Source of the DNA: Cymbomonas tetramitiformis
Taxonomy: Eukaryota > Chlorophyta > Pyramimonadophyceae > Pyramimonadales > Pyramimonadaceae
Assembly: GCA_001247695.2 (NCBI GenBank)
Contig: LGRX02024659.1
Coordinates: forward strand, 1-64,000
Length of the DNA: 64,000 nt
Reading direction: 5' to 3'
The notes beneath the pieces are model-generated. The model was not told where the DNA came from, searched no databases, and saw nothing but the letters and a program-made list of their open reading frames with translations. This document shows, in pieces, positions 42,227-52,160 of this stretch. Positions within the stretch are counted from its first letter, which is position 1. Every line of letters begins with the position of its first letter. Both the position numbers and the translations under genes were made by a program.

Positions 42227-42235
42227 GGTTATGGG
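42227..42235 (+). other. Primer-binding site, half tRNA-iMet type
   Basis: GGTTATGGG directly follows the 5' LTR, the first nine bases of the PBS of the 23306 element (GGTTATGGGCCCAC), and is complementary to the initiator tRNA anticodon loop. Confidence 0.7.
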
Positions 42236-42600
42236 GTATTACCCCGCTTTTATCGTCACTGCTGACTTTGCCATGATTGGCTAAACTTTTCCGCTTGGCG
42301 GGGCGTTGGGGCCTCGCGAGGTGTTGGATCGGCCACTTTAGGGCGTGCGGTTTAAGCTAAGTTACGGTGAGATTTCGGGTTGGAACTTTCGACAACTTCT
42401 TCGAGTGTCCGCGTTGGATTTCGTTTTTGACTTGGACTGATCACCCCTGTCGACATCTCCTTGGCCGTCGCGTATTCGACTTCGTTGATTTCGTTCGACC
42501 CCATCTTGGACTTACTCCGCAACTGCATTACCGTCGCCCGCAACCTTACGATTTGAGCCTCGCCTTTTCCCCAACCCCCCTCCTATAGGAATTTATTCTG

Positions 42601-45018
42601 ATGACTACATCCTCGGTTGGTACACCTGCCATGGGCGCTAGGATGCGCCTTGATTCAATTTTTGCTAGGAACGTAGGTGCTCGCTTTAAGAGCACCCCGC
42701 AGTCAGCGAAGGTCGTGCTTGCTGCTGCTGACAGGACGCGCTGCAATGCCGTGTTACAATCGTCCTGGGACACTGACGTTGTGAAACGTGTCGCGAAGGA
42801 CACGTTGGGGACGAAGGCGTCTTCGTTTTCAGGGAGTGAACCACATCGTCAACTCCTTTGGGACTCCTTGGTGACTGCCTTGGAGGCCTCCTTCGTCAAC
42901 AAGGACACCGCCAGCGAGGATATTTTTGACCTCGTGGACGTCACCAAAGAAGTTCACCCCATTTACAACGACATTTTGCTTCGTGCTTTGGTGTCTTTGA
43001 CGACTCCCCATTCTCCAGCTCGAAGGTGGGTTGACGCTTCGGCCCGAATTTCTCCGCGTGACGGCAAGCGTGCTCTGCTTGAGATCACCAAGCGGCTTCT
43101 GCCGCCTGGACATCGACCGCTCCGCCACCACGAAGAACTCTTGAGCATTTCTTTTGGTTCGTCTAATGACCCTGAGCCCTTGGTCGCGCAATTTGACGAG
43201 TGTCTAAAAGCTATCGCGGCTAGCGGAGCGGGCCCCCAGGACGACGAGGCCGCCAAGAGGCAGCTGCTGGCAGCACTGGACGTCGAGTTCTACAAAGAGG
43301 TGATTACCCCACTTCGCCTGGACACTGACCTGGCGAAGGTGGGCATCGAAGAGATTTACACCCACGTTCTGGAGGTTTGGTGGTGTGCGAACCCTAATGG
43401 CCCTCCCGCCCGACCCAAGGCAGCCGCACCTGTCCCGACGCACACGCCTCTCGGGTTGGCCTACACGGGTAGCGAGCAGCATGACATTACGGACTTCCTC
43501 GAGGAGTTCGCTCGTGTGATTGGTGAGGCCACTAACCTTCTTGCCTCCCTACGACATGACGGGCGGGATGTTTCACGGGACGCACCGCCGCCACGGAGGG
43601 ACTCTCACCGTCCACATGGGGGCGGTGGTGTGAGATTTCCACCGTCCAAATGGCGTGACGAGCGGAACCGTCGGACCGACGGTAAATTTCACGGCCGTAA
43701 TCGTCACGTGGGATGGAAGCACCGCTTCGGAGCGTCCCCACTCCCGAAGGACGGGAATTGGCCTCAAGGTATTAGGGCGCAGGGTGCTAGGAGCATCTCG
43801 TTTCACTCCGCATCCTCGGCCTTCGTACAGGAGTGCCCACTCTGCCCTGGGCACTTTCACGACACTGCACGTTGCCCTGAAGTGTGTGGTTCGTGTGATG
43901 TTGACCTACGTGATGCCGCCATGGACTTGGACGAGGTGGTTTCGGCCTTTCAAACTGCCTTCGACAACGAGAACGACGAGGACTTCGCTGACTTATGCCA
44001 CGAGCATGACCAGCCACTGGTGCGTACCGATCCTGAACCCTTCACCTACCCGGTGCGGCACGACGTGGGATTACGTGCCCACTATGCGGGCTTGGGTCAT
44101 GGTGCTTCGGGCGACGGCATGGAAGGGGTGCTCTCGGGTGCACGGGGCGTCCTTGAGTCCCTGCGGTCTACGGCTACGGCTGCACGGGTCGGTGGTGCTA
44201 CCGCCGCTGGTAAGCAACCACCGCTGCACATCGGCACTTTGTCTGTGCCGCAGGTGGTGTGCGATGCGCCACCACCTGCCAATCACGAGATCGACGCTGG
44301 GCTCCACCCGGTTTCGGCATCGGACCCTGCTTCTTTCGGGTCCCCTTTCGAGGAACCGCTACGAGTGTCTTTTATGGACCGGGTAATGCCCGCATGCTCT
44401 GACACGTCCCTTAAATTGTGCTCAATTGACTCGGTTCACGAGCCCGTTCACACGGGAGAGCTTTCCGTGATCGACGATGACGACGGCTCCGACGGTTATT
44501 CCTTTTCCGGAGACGAGATTCCCTCGGCCCCACCGGCTACACGGTCACGTGTCGGTGTGGCAACATTGCCGAGAGTCTTCTCCTTTGCATCTCTAGCCCT
44601 GCCCGCACTCGTGTGTCTTGCATGTGTGTCAGCGGTTCAGGGTTCGGTGGTGCTCGATCGAGCCCCTGAATTCACCGCAGCGGTGTATCCCACTGGGGTG
44701 ACTGCCGACAGTCTATCTGCCTTGCCGTACTGTTTTACCTTCGGCATTCCTTTATCTTCGGTGGTTTCGGCAGGCTTGAATTCTGATTTTCAATTTTCGG
44801 GATTCCTGATTTTGCTCTACGAATCTTTTCTTGCCTCTGGCTTCTGGTCTTGGCTTCTGGATTATGACTCTGGCTTCTGGCTCTGGACACTACTGGTCTC
44901 TGGACTCTGGTTCTGGATTATGACTTCTGGACTCTGGTTCTGGTTCTGGATTATGACTTCTGGACTCTGGTTCTGGTTGAACATCTTTGACACTGACGAA
45001 CTTCTTCAACTCTGGTGA
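42601..45018 (+). CDS. Gag-like protein with CCHC knuckle and Trp-rich tail
   Basis: 805 codons from ATG at 42601. Residues about 20-290 form a helical capsid-like region (e.g. LLAALDVEFYKEVITPLRLD). Residues 330-390 are Arg/His-rich, likely RNA binding, followed by a canonical zinc knuckle CPLCPGHFHDTARC (C-x2-C-x4-H-x4-C). An acidic region follows. The last 160 residues are unusual: hydrophobic segments (VFSFASLALPALVCLACVSA) and then tandem SGLWFW-type repeats encoded by a TCTGGACTCTGGTTCTGGAT minisatellite at 44850-44985. These could be membrane segments or read-through of repeat DNA. No pol motifs. Confidence 0.8.
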   Translation: MTTSSVGTPAMGARMRLDSIFARNVGARFKSTPQSAKVVLAAADRTRCNAVLQSSWDTDVVKRVAKDTLGTKASSFSGSEPHRQLLWDSLVTALEASFVNKDTASEDIFDLVDVTKEVHPIYNDILLRALVSLTTPHSPARRWVDASARISPRDGKRALLEITKRLLPPGHRPLRHHEELLSISFGSSNDPEPLVAQFDECLKAIAASGAGPQDDEAAKRQLLAALDVEFYKEVITPLRLDTDLAKVGIEEIYTHVLEVWWCANPNGPPARPKAAAPVPTHTPLGLAYTGSEQHDITDFLEEFARVIGEATNLLASLRHDGRDVSRDAPPPRRDSHRPHGGGGVRFPPSKWRDERNRRTDGKFHGRNRHVGWKHRFGASPLPKDGNWPQGIRAQGARSISFHSASSAFVQECPLCPGHFHDTARCPEVCGSCDVDLRDAAMDLDEVVSAFQTAFDNENDEDFADLCHEHDQPLVRTDPEPFTYPVRHDVGLRAHYAGLGHGASGDGMEGVLSGARGVLESLRSTATAARVGGATAAGKQPPLHIGTLSVPQVVCDAPPPANHEIDAGLHPVSASDPASFGSPFEEPLRVSFMDRVMPACSDTSLKLCSIDSVHEPVHTGELSVIDDDDGSDGYSFSGDEIPSAPPATRSRVGVATLPRVFSFASLALPALVCLACVSAVQGSVVLDRAPEFTAAVYPTGVTADSLSALPYCFTFGIPLSSVVSAGLNSDFQFSGFLILLYESFLASGFWSWLLDYDSGFWLWTLLVSGLWFWIMTSGLWFWFWIMTSGLWFWLNIFDTDELLQLW

Positions 45019-45258
45019 ACTCTGCAACTTTGTAGACCACTTTGAAAGTGGCTGAGTATCCGCGAGATTGAGCTGTAGGAACTTAGCTTGAAGCAGTATC
45101 CTAGCAGCAGTTTTAGAAAGGGACCGCCCTGGCTAAAGCACAGGCCTCCCTCTAGCAGTTTCCAGCTCCTAGCTGTTTGTTGTTTCGGAACATTTTGCTT
45201 TGTCTGTGCTCCGCTCTCTGCCACCTGTAACAGCACTATGTACAGTCACAGGGTGGTG

Positions 45259-45450
45259 TGCTGGATTCAGTGACCCGTAGGTCATAACTTACTCTGACTC
45301 CCGTTAGCTGTAACAGTACTCGTACAGTACTAGGTGACAGATCCCTAGGTCACAGACACCTTATATTCGTTTAACTCTTATAATCAGTTTACACTTGTAT
45401 GAAAAGTATTCAGTGACCCCCCGATATAATACAGTATATTATATCTCACA
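45259..45450 (+). repeat. 3' LTR of the plus-strand retrotransposon
   Basis: 192 bp, paired with the LTR at 42035. It is preceded by CAGGGTGGTG, the likely polypurine-like primer. Confidence 0.93.
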
Positions 45451-45946
45451 GTTCGTTCAATATGACAGAAAATTGTATTCGCCACGCACATATCATTCGA
45501 ATGATATTCGCAACACATATTCGGTAATATGAAAGAAAGGTATTTTCCGACATGCCAAATGAAGGCATACACGGAGCGGCTAGAGGCACTAATGGTTGAG
45601 CCCCTCCCAAGTGTGACGGCCCCACATAGTGGTGAAGTGCCGGAAGACGACCGTTGTGTGTGATTTGATTTGTCCATCATATGCATTGTTCTCACCACGG
45701 ATCGGTATCATATTGGCTTTTCACCAACAATCTTTGAATTCAAATTGGCGGATGAGGGCCGACGCACATAGACGTCGGATACTTTTTGACCCGTCTCGTC
45801 GCATTTGCTATCATAACCATGCCCGTTACCGATCGTCCCATTGACACCCGTGTTAACTCGTCCCGTGTTGTGGCAAACAAGGTAAGCAGTTTGCAATGAT
45901 ATATTTGATATCTTAAAATACCAACGATGAACTCTCAGACCCGTTT
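45451..45946. other. Intergenic with one possible small exon
   Basis: ATG at about 45820 opens MPVTDRPIDTRVNSSRVVAN and a Lys, then AAG/GTAAGC, a good donor, but no continuing exon was found. Otherwise AT-rich without genes. Confidence 0.3.
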
Positions 45947-45949
45947 CTA

Positions 45950-46718
45950 ATGGGTTTGAGGTTTTAGGGTTCTAGGACTGCCGGTGGGGGAGCTGTCGTA
46001 GCACGTGACGGCGTACCGTTGGATGTCGTTGAGGGTCGTGGCCGCTATATCCGCTGGCAGCAGAAGACGATAACGTACCGCCGCATAAAACACAGGGTCC
46101 AGAGCAGCGCTTCCAGCTCGGGGCCGAAGGTGTTCCACCGCACCGGAAGTAAGGCAGGGTGTACGTGGTGTTGAAGTCCGCATTTTTCTTTCGCGGGTCA
46201 ACGTTCGCCTCGAAGCGGATGTCGAGGAAGTCCCAGGTGTCGTCGAATGCCGCTCCAGCTGCGGATACCTCCCTAAGAATCTCTAGCAAGGTCCGCTGAT
46301 CATCGTGTGGGTACACGTGGGCAGAGGCGTCGATTCACGCTGCAGCCGATGAATAAGGCTTCACCACGAGGAGCTCCAAGGTGCTGAAGAGCAACTCGTT
46401 CACCTCCTTCCTCACACAACCAACGTCACGTCGTTGAGGTCGAAAAGCGAGGCGAAACCAGCGTCAAGCTCCACGAACTCAGACTCCAGCTCGTGAACAA
46501 TTTTAGCGAAGTCCTCCTCCCTCGTGGACTCGTCCCCCCTGAAACCGCGACTCCTTGTCGCCAAGGCATTTCCTGGAGATGAACTTGGCCGTTTCCATGT
46601 CAAATTTTGCCTTCTTGGCAGTTTTGATGACCGCCAAAAATGTAGGCCCAGCGGAACCCCTAGCCGGTGCAGCCGTCTGTATAGGGGACGGTCCCTGGAA
46701 AATTGCCAACGCGTGCAT
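45950..46718 (-). pseudogene. Frame-broken gene remnant of unknown family
   Basis: From ATG at 46718 (MHALAIFQGPSPIQTAAPAR) natural-looking protein continues only by changing frame: ..FISRKCLGDKESRF, then DFAKIVHELESEFVELDAGF, RKEVNELLFSTLELLVVKPY, RTLLEILREVSAAGAAFDDT and AALDPVFYAAVRYRLLLPAD. One shift coincides with a G6 run near 46537. No introns explain the shifts. I do not recognise the family; it is helical and perhaps of transposon origin. Confidence 0.5.
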
Positions 46719-46854
46719 CGTCGTTGTCGAGCAGTGATGAGATTAACGCGCGTCGCGCGTCGAAGAAGCTTGTCGTGTCGCTACCATAATGAAAATATAT
46801 CATAGGGGTGGGGTGGGGAAAGTAGAGCTAAGATGCTACGGGGGTGTGCAATTA

Positions 46855-46890
46855 TTTTGGAATAGAAAAGTGACCTTCCTGGAATAGAAA
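46855..46890 (+). repeat. Left terminal inverted repeat
   Basis: 36 bp with two copies of GGAATAGAAA (46859-46868, 46881-46890) 22 bp apart, a likely paired binding site for the transposase. Preceded by TA at 46853-46854. Confidence 0.9.
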
Positions 46891-48004
46891 ATAAAATTTT
46901 ATTAATTAATGCAGCCTGAAAATTCTATACCGTCCCTCGAAAAATTATTATAACAATGATGCCAAAGGGATATATGTATATCGGGAAATATTGGGGAAAA
47001 TTTTCGCTTTTTTTATTCGTCCACGAAAAAGACGATATGTGGCAGTTCAATTTCATAGTTAATTTTTTTATGCAAATTTCTTGAAGCGGTGAACAAATTC
47101 CTAGATATAACATTTTTAAAAATTTGGTACCTTCGAGCAGTCACTATATGCAATGCCTTGGGGGCAAGGGGAGGGGTCATACAGGTGCCCCGACTACCTT
47201 GGGGGGGGCGAACATTGCTTTGGGGGAGAGGGCCCCAATTCCGGACAAGGATTTTGCCCCCCCTAGTAGCACATCTTTACGTTTAGGGGGGATAACCCAC
47301 CCCGCATGATTCTTACGGCCCCTCGGCCGTGACGGATGACAACTCGTTGTCTGCCGTCACGGTACCGTTCCATAACGGGATGCGTAACTCGTTCCAAGAC
47401 TGATAAAAATCAAGATCCAATCCGTCACGACGTCAGTTATGGAGCGAGTTATGGGCGTCCATACGGAACCCGACGATAAAATCCGTCGTGGCAGCGAACG
47501 TGGCACGCATCTGATGGTAAGCAAGATTAGTTGGTAGATTTTGCATAATTTTTGTATTTTACAATATAAGTTGTATAGAAGTTTTAAAAAGTTGGTATGT
47601 GATGATATGCTCCTATCCAAATTGATATGTGAACGATGATTTAGGTTTTAGCGCTCGGTGATGCTAGAATCATGCGCTAATTGCACATTCTTGTTTCGGG
47701 AAATGGGTCCCGAAATGGAGAATACAATTCTAACATATTTGTACGTATTCACAAGGTTATAATAAAGCATATGCCATACACGCCGTAGGGTATGCAACAC
47801 AAAATGCAATATGTGCAATTCCAAGTTCTCCCGAGATGGAAATCTAGCTACCAGGAGATAAGCTCTAGTAAGGCAAGCACAACAAATACTTAAGATGTAA
47901 TATTACTTCATACGAAAGAGCTCTACGGACCCATGCGCACATTGCGATACAGGTTGCAGGTTTCGGTCAGACTCTCTGTCTGTAATGGATAGCAGAACTA
48001 CTGC
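46891..48004. other. Left subterminal region, no gene
   Basis: AT-rich DNA with a strong hairpin at 47327-47366 (CCGTGACGG, a 2-base mismatch, GACAA, loop CTCG, then the complements). No ORF of note. The 3' end of the leftward gene must lie here. Confidence 0.6.
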
Positions 48005-51000
48005 CTAGAAGCCTCCCCAGCGCCTTTGCTCTTGCTTGAAACGTTCAGTGGCGCGGGCACGCGCGAGTTCGAGTTCACGGTCCTCAATTGCTTGCATCCG
48101 CTCACGGTAGGCGGTTTCGTTCTGGCGGAGGAGCTCATTTTGCATAGCAATCTCCCTCGGGGATACGTAGTCCCCCCCAGTTGGGTAGGGAGACCGGACG
48201 GGTAGCTGCGTAGGGTACGCGGGAGGTGGCATAAGCATCCTCTGGTAGCTTTGGGAGCCTGCGGGGTAGGGGTATTGCGTGGTCACGGAGGGCGCGGGAG
48301 CCCCGGAAAACCCCGGGTTGGTAAGGGGATAAGAAGACAACGCGGGGCCAGAGTTCACCGAGCCACCAGCAATAGTGGCTGGAGGCACAATGTTGGGAAC
48401 CCCACCACCAAGGGGAAGCACTTGGTGCGATGTCACGGACGGCTCTTGCACCGGGCCCGGCGCATGGACCGTTTGAGATTGGAGAGTCACCAGCTGCTGT
48501 TGAAACCAGGCTTGCTGCTGGCGCATCTCCTCCTGGTGCGCGGCAGCTTGCCGCTCAAGCAATTCCTGCTGGCTCTGTTGGAGTTGCGCAACGACTTGGG
48601 AGACCCCATCATCGGACGCAAGGGGAAGTGTTGCCAAGGGACTCGGAGCCCGTGGAGGTTGTTGAGCAGCGGGGTTCGGTGTCAGGTTCGGGTTGTTGGT
48701 GGGAATTGCGAAGCCATGTTGCTGGGGTGTGGAATCTTGCACCACCGACTCAGGGGCAGACTCGGGAGTGGGATTGTCGGGAGTAGCGGGTTGTGTTTCC
48801 GACGTCCACGGCCTAGGAGCACCGCGCGGTGTGCGTGCACGAAGAAGACTTGGAGGCTCCAGCTCCGTTTGGAGCGCCTCAGCCAGAAAATTCCTGGCAG
48901 GGACAGGGTCGTCGAGCTGGAGTGTGCGTGGAACACCCCAGGGGGCGCGATCTCGTGGCCGACGGGGAACCACCACCGCTGCGGGAGAAGTATGCTCGTC
49001 GTCCCTGTGGATCTCCTGCACCGAACGCGATTCCGTGCAACGAGGGGGGGGCGCGCGCGCGTCCGGCATGAACTTGTTTTGCTTGAAGGGGGATCCTTCC
49101 TCTTCTTTGAAACCACCCTCTCGGAGGGGGCGCCTCCGGGCTCCAACGTGAATTCGGACCGGTTCCGGTTTTGATCCTTTTGCTCCTCGGCATTGTATGG
49201 TCGTACCTGCCAAAAAAACACAGTCACCTTTCCGAAATTTCATGTAGTTCGTGTGTGCAATGGAGAAAACAAATTGGGTTGGGTTGAGTAAAGTATTTAC
49301 CGGTCGTTGGCCTTCTTCCGTGGGGGAGAAGTTGTACAGCTGCTGGAGACGCCAACATTCCTTCATGAACAATTCATCGGAGTTCCCTGGGGGACATGGA
49401 GTGTGTTTCTCTTTGATGGGTTGAAGTCGATTCAGCCGTAACAGGCTGCACCGTTGTTCCTTCTCACTTCCATCGACCGGTCCCCAGCAGAGAACAAACC
49501 ATCCCCTCTTCATTTGAGCCGCCACCAAGGTTCCGGCCAGAAACCGCGACCTCGGGATGTCCTTGTGGCTGACCATGCACCCGAATTGCCACCCGGTCTT
49601 CACGGAATAGGACTCGTCGCTACCGGTGACGATGCAGAGATCTTTGAACTTCTCCACACGTAACCTGTGAATGCTTGAAAAGCTGTGAATGCCTGTTTAT
49701 TCGCGGGTGGGTTGTCCGCCAACCGTTTCCAAACATAGGGGGGATCGGTGGTGCCTGCAACCACAAGGGGTGCAGGGGCTTCGGGAGTTGGATCCGAGGT
49801 TGGCAAGATCGCGGCGGTAGGGGCTGCGGTATCCGAGGAGGCGGGAGGCAGTTGGGCGGCGGCAGGGGGGGAAACGGTGTCGGATTGAGTGGCGGTGTGG
49901 GGTACGGAGACTTCGGGTGTTGGATCCACAGGTAGGGACGGGTCCGCGACGGGAGGGGGCTGGATTTCGGAGGGGCTGGCGGCGACGGGCGTGGGGTTTT
50001 CGGGTGTTGGATCCACAGGTAGGGACGGGTCCGCGACGGGAGGGGGCTGGATTTCGGAGGGGCTGGCGGCGACGGGCGTGGGGTTTTCGGGTGTTGGATT
50101 CAAAAGCATGGTTTTGAACCATGGTATGGGTCCAACCTCGACGGCAGGAGTTGCCGATTCGGTAAGGTTGTCGGCGTGGGGAGCGGGTACCTCGGAAGTT
50201 GTCAGATTCGCAGGTGAGAGCGACTCTGCGACGGCAGGGGCGGCGGTTTCAGAAGGGGGGGTGGCGGCGAGGGGTGCGGAGACTTCGGGGATTGGATCCA
50301 CGTGCGGCGAGTCGACCGCGACGGGAAGGGGCGCGATCTCAGACGGGGTAACCGCTGAAGCCGGGGGTTGTGTATCGGACTCCAAAGCTGGCGTCGGAGC
50401 CTCGGTCTCGCCAGATGGGCCAGCCTGTGTCACGGTTCGGGATGTCCCTGAAGAGCCCACCCCCGTCGGGTTCTTGTGGGGTGTGTAGGTAGAAGGTGCC
50501 TGTTATAAGATGCGCACACAATAATCACAAACACAATCACAGGAACCCAAAAAACTACGGGAATACTATACAGCTAGTAAGACGCGCACCTCAATCTTTT
50601 GCGCAGCCATGCACGTTGGGTCGCCACAGCAGCACAACTCCTCCAGGCCTCTCCATTCCAACTGCAGTAAAAGAACACGGGATGATTGATATTTCAAAAC
50701 TAGGGGAAGAACACAATCGTGGGAAGACGCAAGCGAAGTAAACGCACCAGGCAGAAATTGTGATATTTCTCGCCACACGTCAGGCATCTGTGGCCTCCTT
50801 CTGGAGTAGGCCGTTCGCAGAAACGGCAAATTATGGCCTCGATAGGCACATGCGCTCCCTTCCTGGCGGGAGAAGGGCCTGCCTTCTTCTTCCCTGCTCC
50901 CGAGAAACCTGGTTAACTCAACTTTATCCGTAAAACTGTGATCAGGCAAAAGAACACAAGGGGAGCGTAAGATCACTTACTTCCGGGAGGCAGTTGACTT

Positions 51001-51449
51001 TGCGAAAACTCCGGCGCGCGTGCAGGTTGCTGAGATTTCGGTTTGGCTAACTGCAACGGAGCCTTTCCAAGGCAATTCCCTCTGCCACAAGAGCCAGCGC
51101 CTGCTCGATTATTTGGCTGCTTTTGTGCGCAACGCATGTGGAAACCGCGCTTGCATTGGAAGCAAGTTTGCGTGGAATACAACCCGCAAAATAGGCAGTT
51201 GTCGCGAGCGTCCTTTCCACAATTCTTGCACTCGTTCGGATACAGCGAGGGCGGTTGCGCGTTACAACTGTGGTGATAAAAATTGCTACACAGTTTGCAC
51301 CTCAAGGTGGCTAACCAGGGATTCTTACAGGCGCTACAAGGTCCGGCCTTTCCTTGCTTGGCCATTGCTTTCAGCCCGTGGTGCGCGATACTTTCTTTTC
51401 GAGTGCTCGACATGTCACTTTCAAAGAGAGATCTGCGAGCCTTGGACAT
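48005..51449 (-). CDS. Transposon accessory protein: PHD-like fingers, Pro-rich repeats, coiled-coil tail
   Basis: Exons by splice signals: 51449-50981 (ATG; donor GTAAGT), 50908-50748 (acceptor TTAACCAG, donor GTGCGT), 50661-50590 (acceptor TTTACTGCAG), 50499-about 49724 (acceptor CTTATAACAG), 49664-49304, then from about 49207. Frames agree at the first four joins. Exon 1 has many Cys/His pairs (CSAC, CKLCSNFYHHSC, CKNC, CLFC, CFQCKRGFHMRC), and exon 2 adds CRFCERPTPEGGHRCLTCGE..FC, like PHD or treble-clef zinc modules. The middle is Pro/Ala-rich with an exact 29-residue repeat. The tail is Gln-rich coiled coil (QQSQQELLERQAAAHQEEMR) ending ERFKQEQRRWGGF. A frame change near the C8 run at 49047 remains unexplained. 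Possible roles are DNA or chromatin targeting for the transposase. Confidence 0.65.
49918..50092 (-). repeat. 87-bp coding tandem duplication
   Basis: Two exact copies of an 87-bp unit (period fixed by TGTTGGATCCACAGGTAGGG at 49918 and 50005) encode ENPTPVAASPSEIQPPPVAD plus nine residues in the Pro-rich region. Confidence 0.9.
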
Positions 51450-51479
51450 GTATGTCGTGCCTATAAGTTTAGCATAAAG

Positions 51480-52062
51480 CAGTTAACATTTAGCGGGTCC
51501 ATCGACATCGTGAAGTCGACGGACCCGCTAAACTGCTTTGTGTGAGGATCATGGGCTCTTGTGTGTCGATCGGGGTGAAAATCCATTCGCTCCTGAACAA
51601 CTGTGCGCGTTCGTCGATTATATCGGATCCCATAAGATCGACGCACTTCCAAAAACAATAGGTGTTTATGTCTGATATCGGACTTTCATAAAATGTGCGC
51701 ATGCGTCGATCTGATCGGGTGATAAAAGATCGACGCACCCAAACAAATTCTTGCACTGGAATCCCAAACGAATAAGGCCACGTACGCTCATGCACATTTG
51801 TGCGGATTCGTCGATTAATCAGAATAATAGATCATCGACGCACGCGCACAAATGATTCGGGTATTGTTGTCGGTTGAGGACTTATGAAGTTCGTACGCTT
51901 TGCGCATGCGTCGATTAGATCGGGTGGCGGAAGATCGATGCACCCGAAACAATTGCCTCACTATAATCCCCGACGTGAATCGTGCCACACACGCACATGC
52001 ACATCTGTGCGCGTGCGTCGATTAATCTAAATGTTGGATGATCAATGCACGCGCTCAACTGT
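51480..52062. repeat. Array of ~6 hairpins spaced ~100 bp between divergent genes
   Basis: Repeated unit with stem GCGTCGATTA../..GATCGACGCA and variable loop. The core CGTCGAT lies at 51612, 51704, 51809, 51909 and 52016 (spacing 92-107). The first unit differs: TTTAGCGGGTCCATCGAC paired with GTCGACGGACCCGCTAAA (51489-51533). Outer bases (TGTGCGC.., ..AACAATT) are partly shared. It lies exactly between the start codons of the two genes, so it could be promoter, operator or internal transposase-binding DNA. Confidence 0.85.
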
Positions 52063-52160
52063 TGGACCATCCGGTGTCGTCTGTGGGCATGCTCATAATT
52101 GCTATGTTATTCACACCCTAGCTAACTTAGGGAAGTTCAAATATTCTGAACGTAAGCAAC

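Larger units (their letters stand above)
42035..45450 (+). mobile_element. Second gag-only LTR retrotransposon, TSD GTTCG
   Basis: Two 192-bp LTRs (42035-42226 and 45259-45450) beginning TGCTGGATTCAGTGACCC and ending ATATCTCACA show about six differences. The direct repeat GTTCG flanks the element (42030-42034, 45451-45455). A PBS abuts the 5' LTR. One 805-codon ORF fills the inside; no protease, integrase or reverse transcriptase is seen. LTR divergence of about 3% suggests it is older than the element at 23306. Confidence 0.93.

Noticed and set aside
49600..49657. Separate gene starting at 49657
   Set aside because: The apparent start is GTG. A 59-nt intron (49723-49665) joins this frame to the upstream Pro-rich exon, giving WKRLRVEKFKDL.
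51480..52062. CRISPR-like regular repeats
   Set aside because: Units are diverged stem-loops with about 100-bp spacing in a eukaryotic transposon, with no identical direct repeats and no Cas genes.
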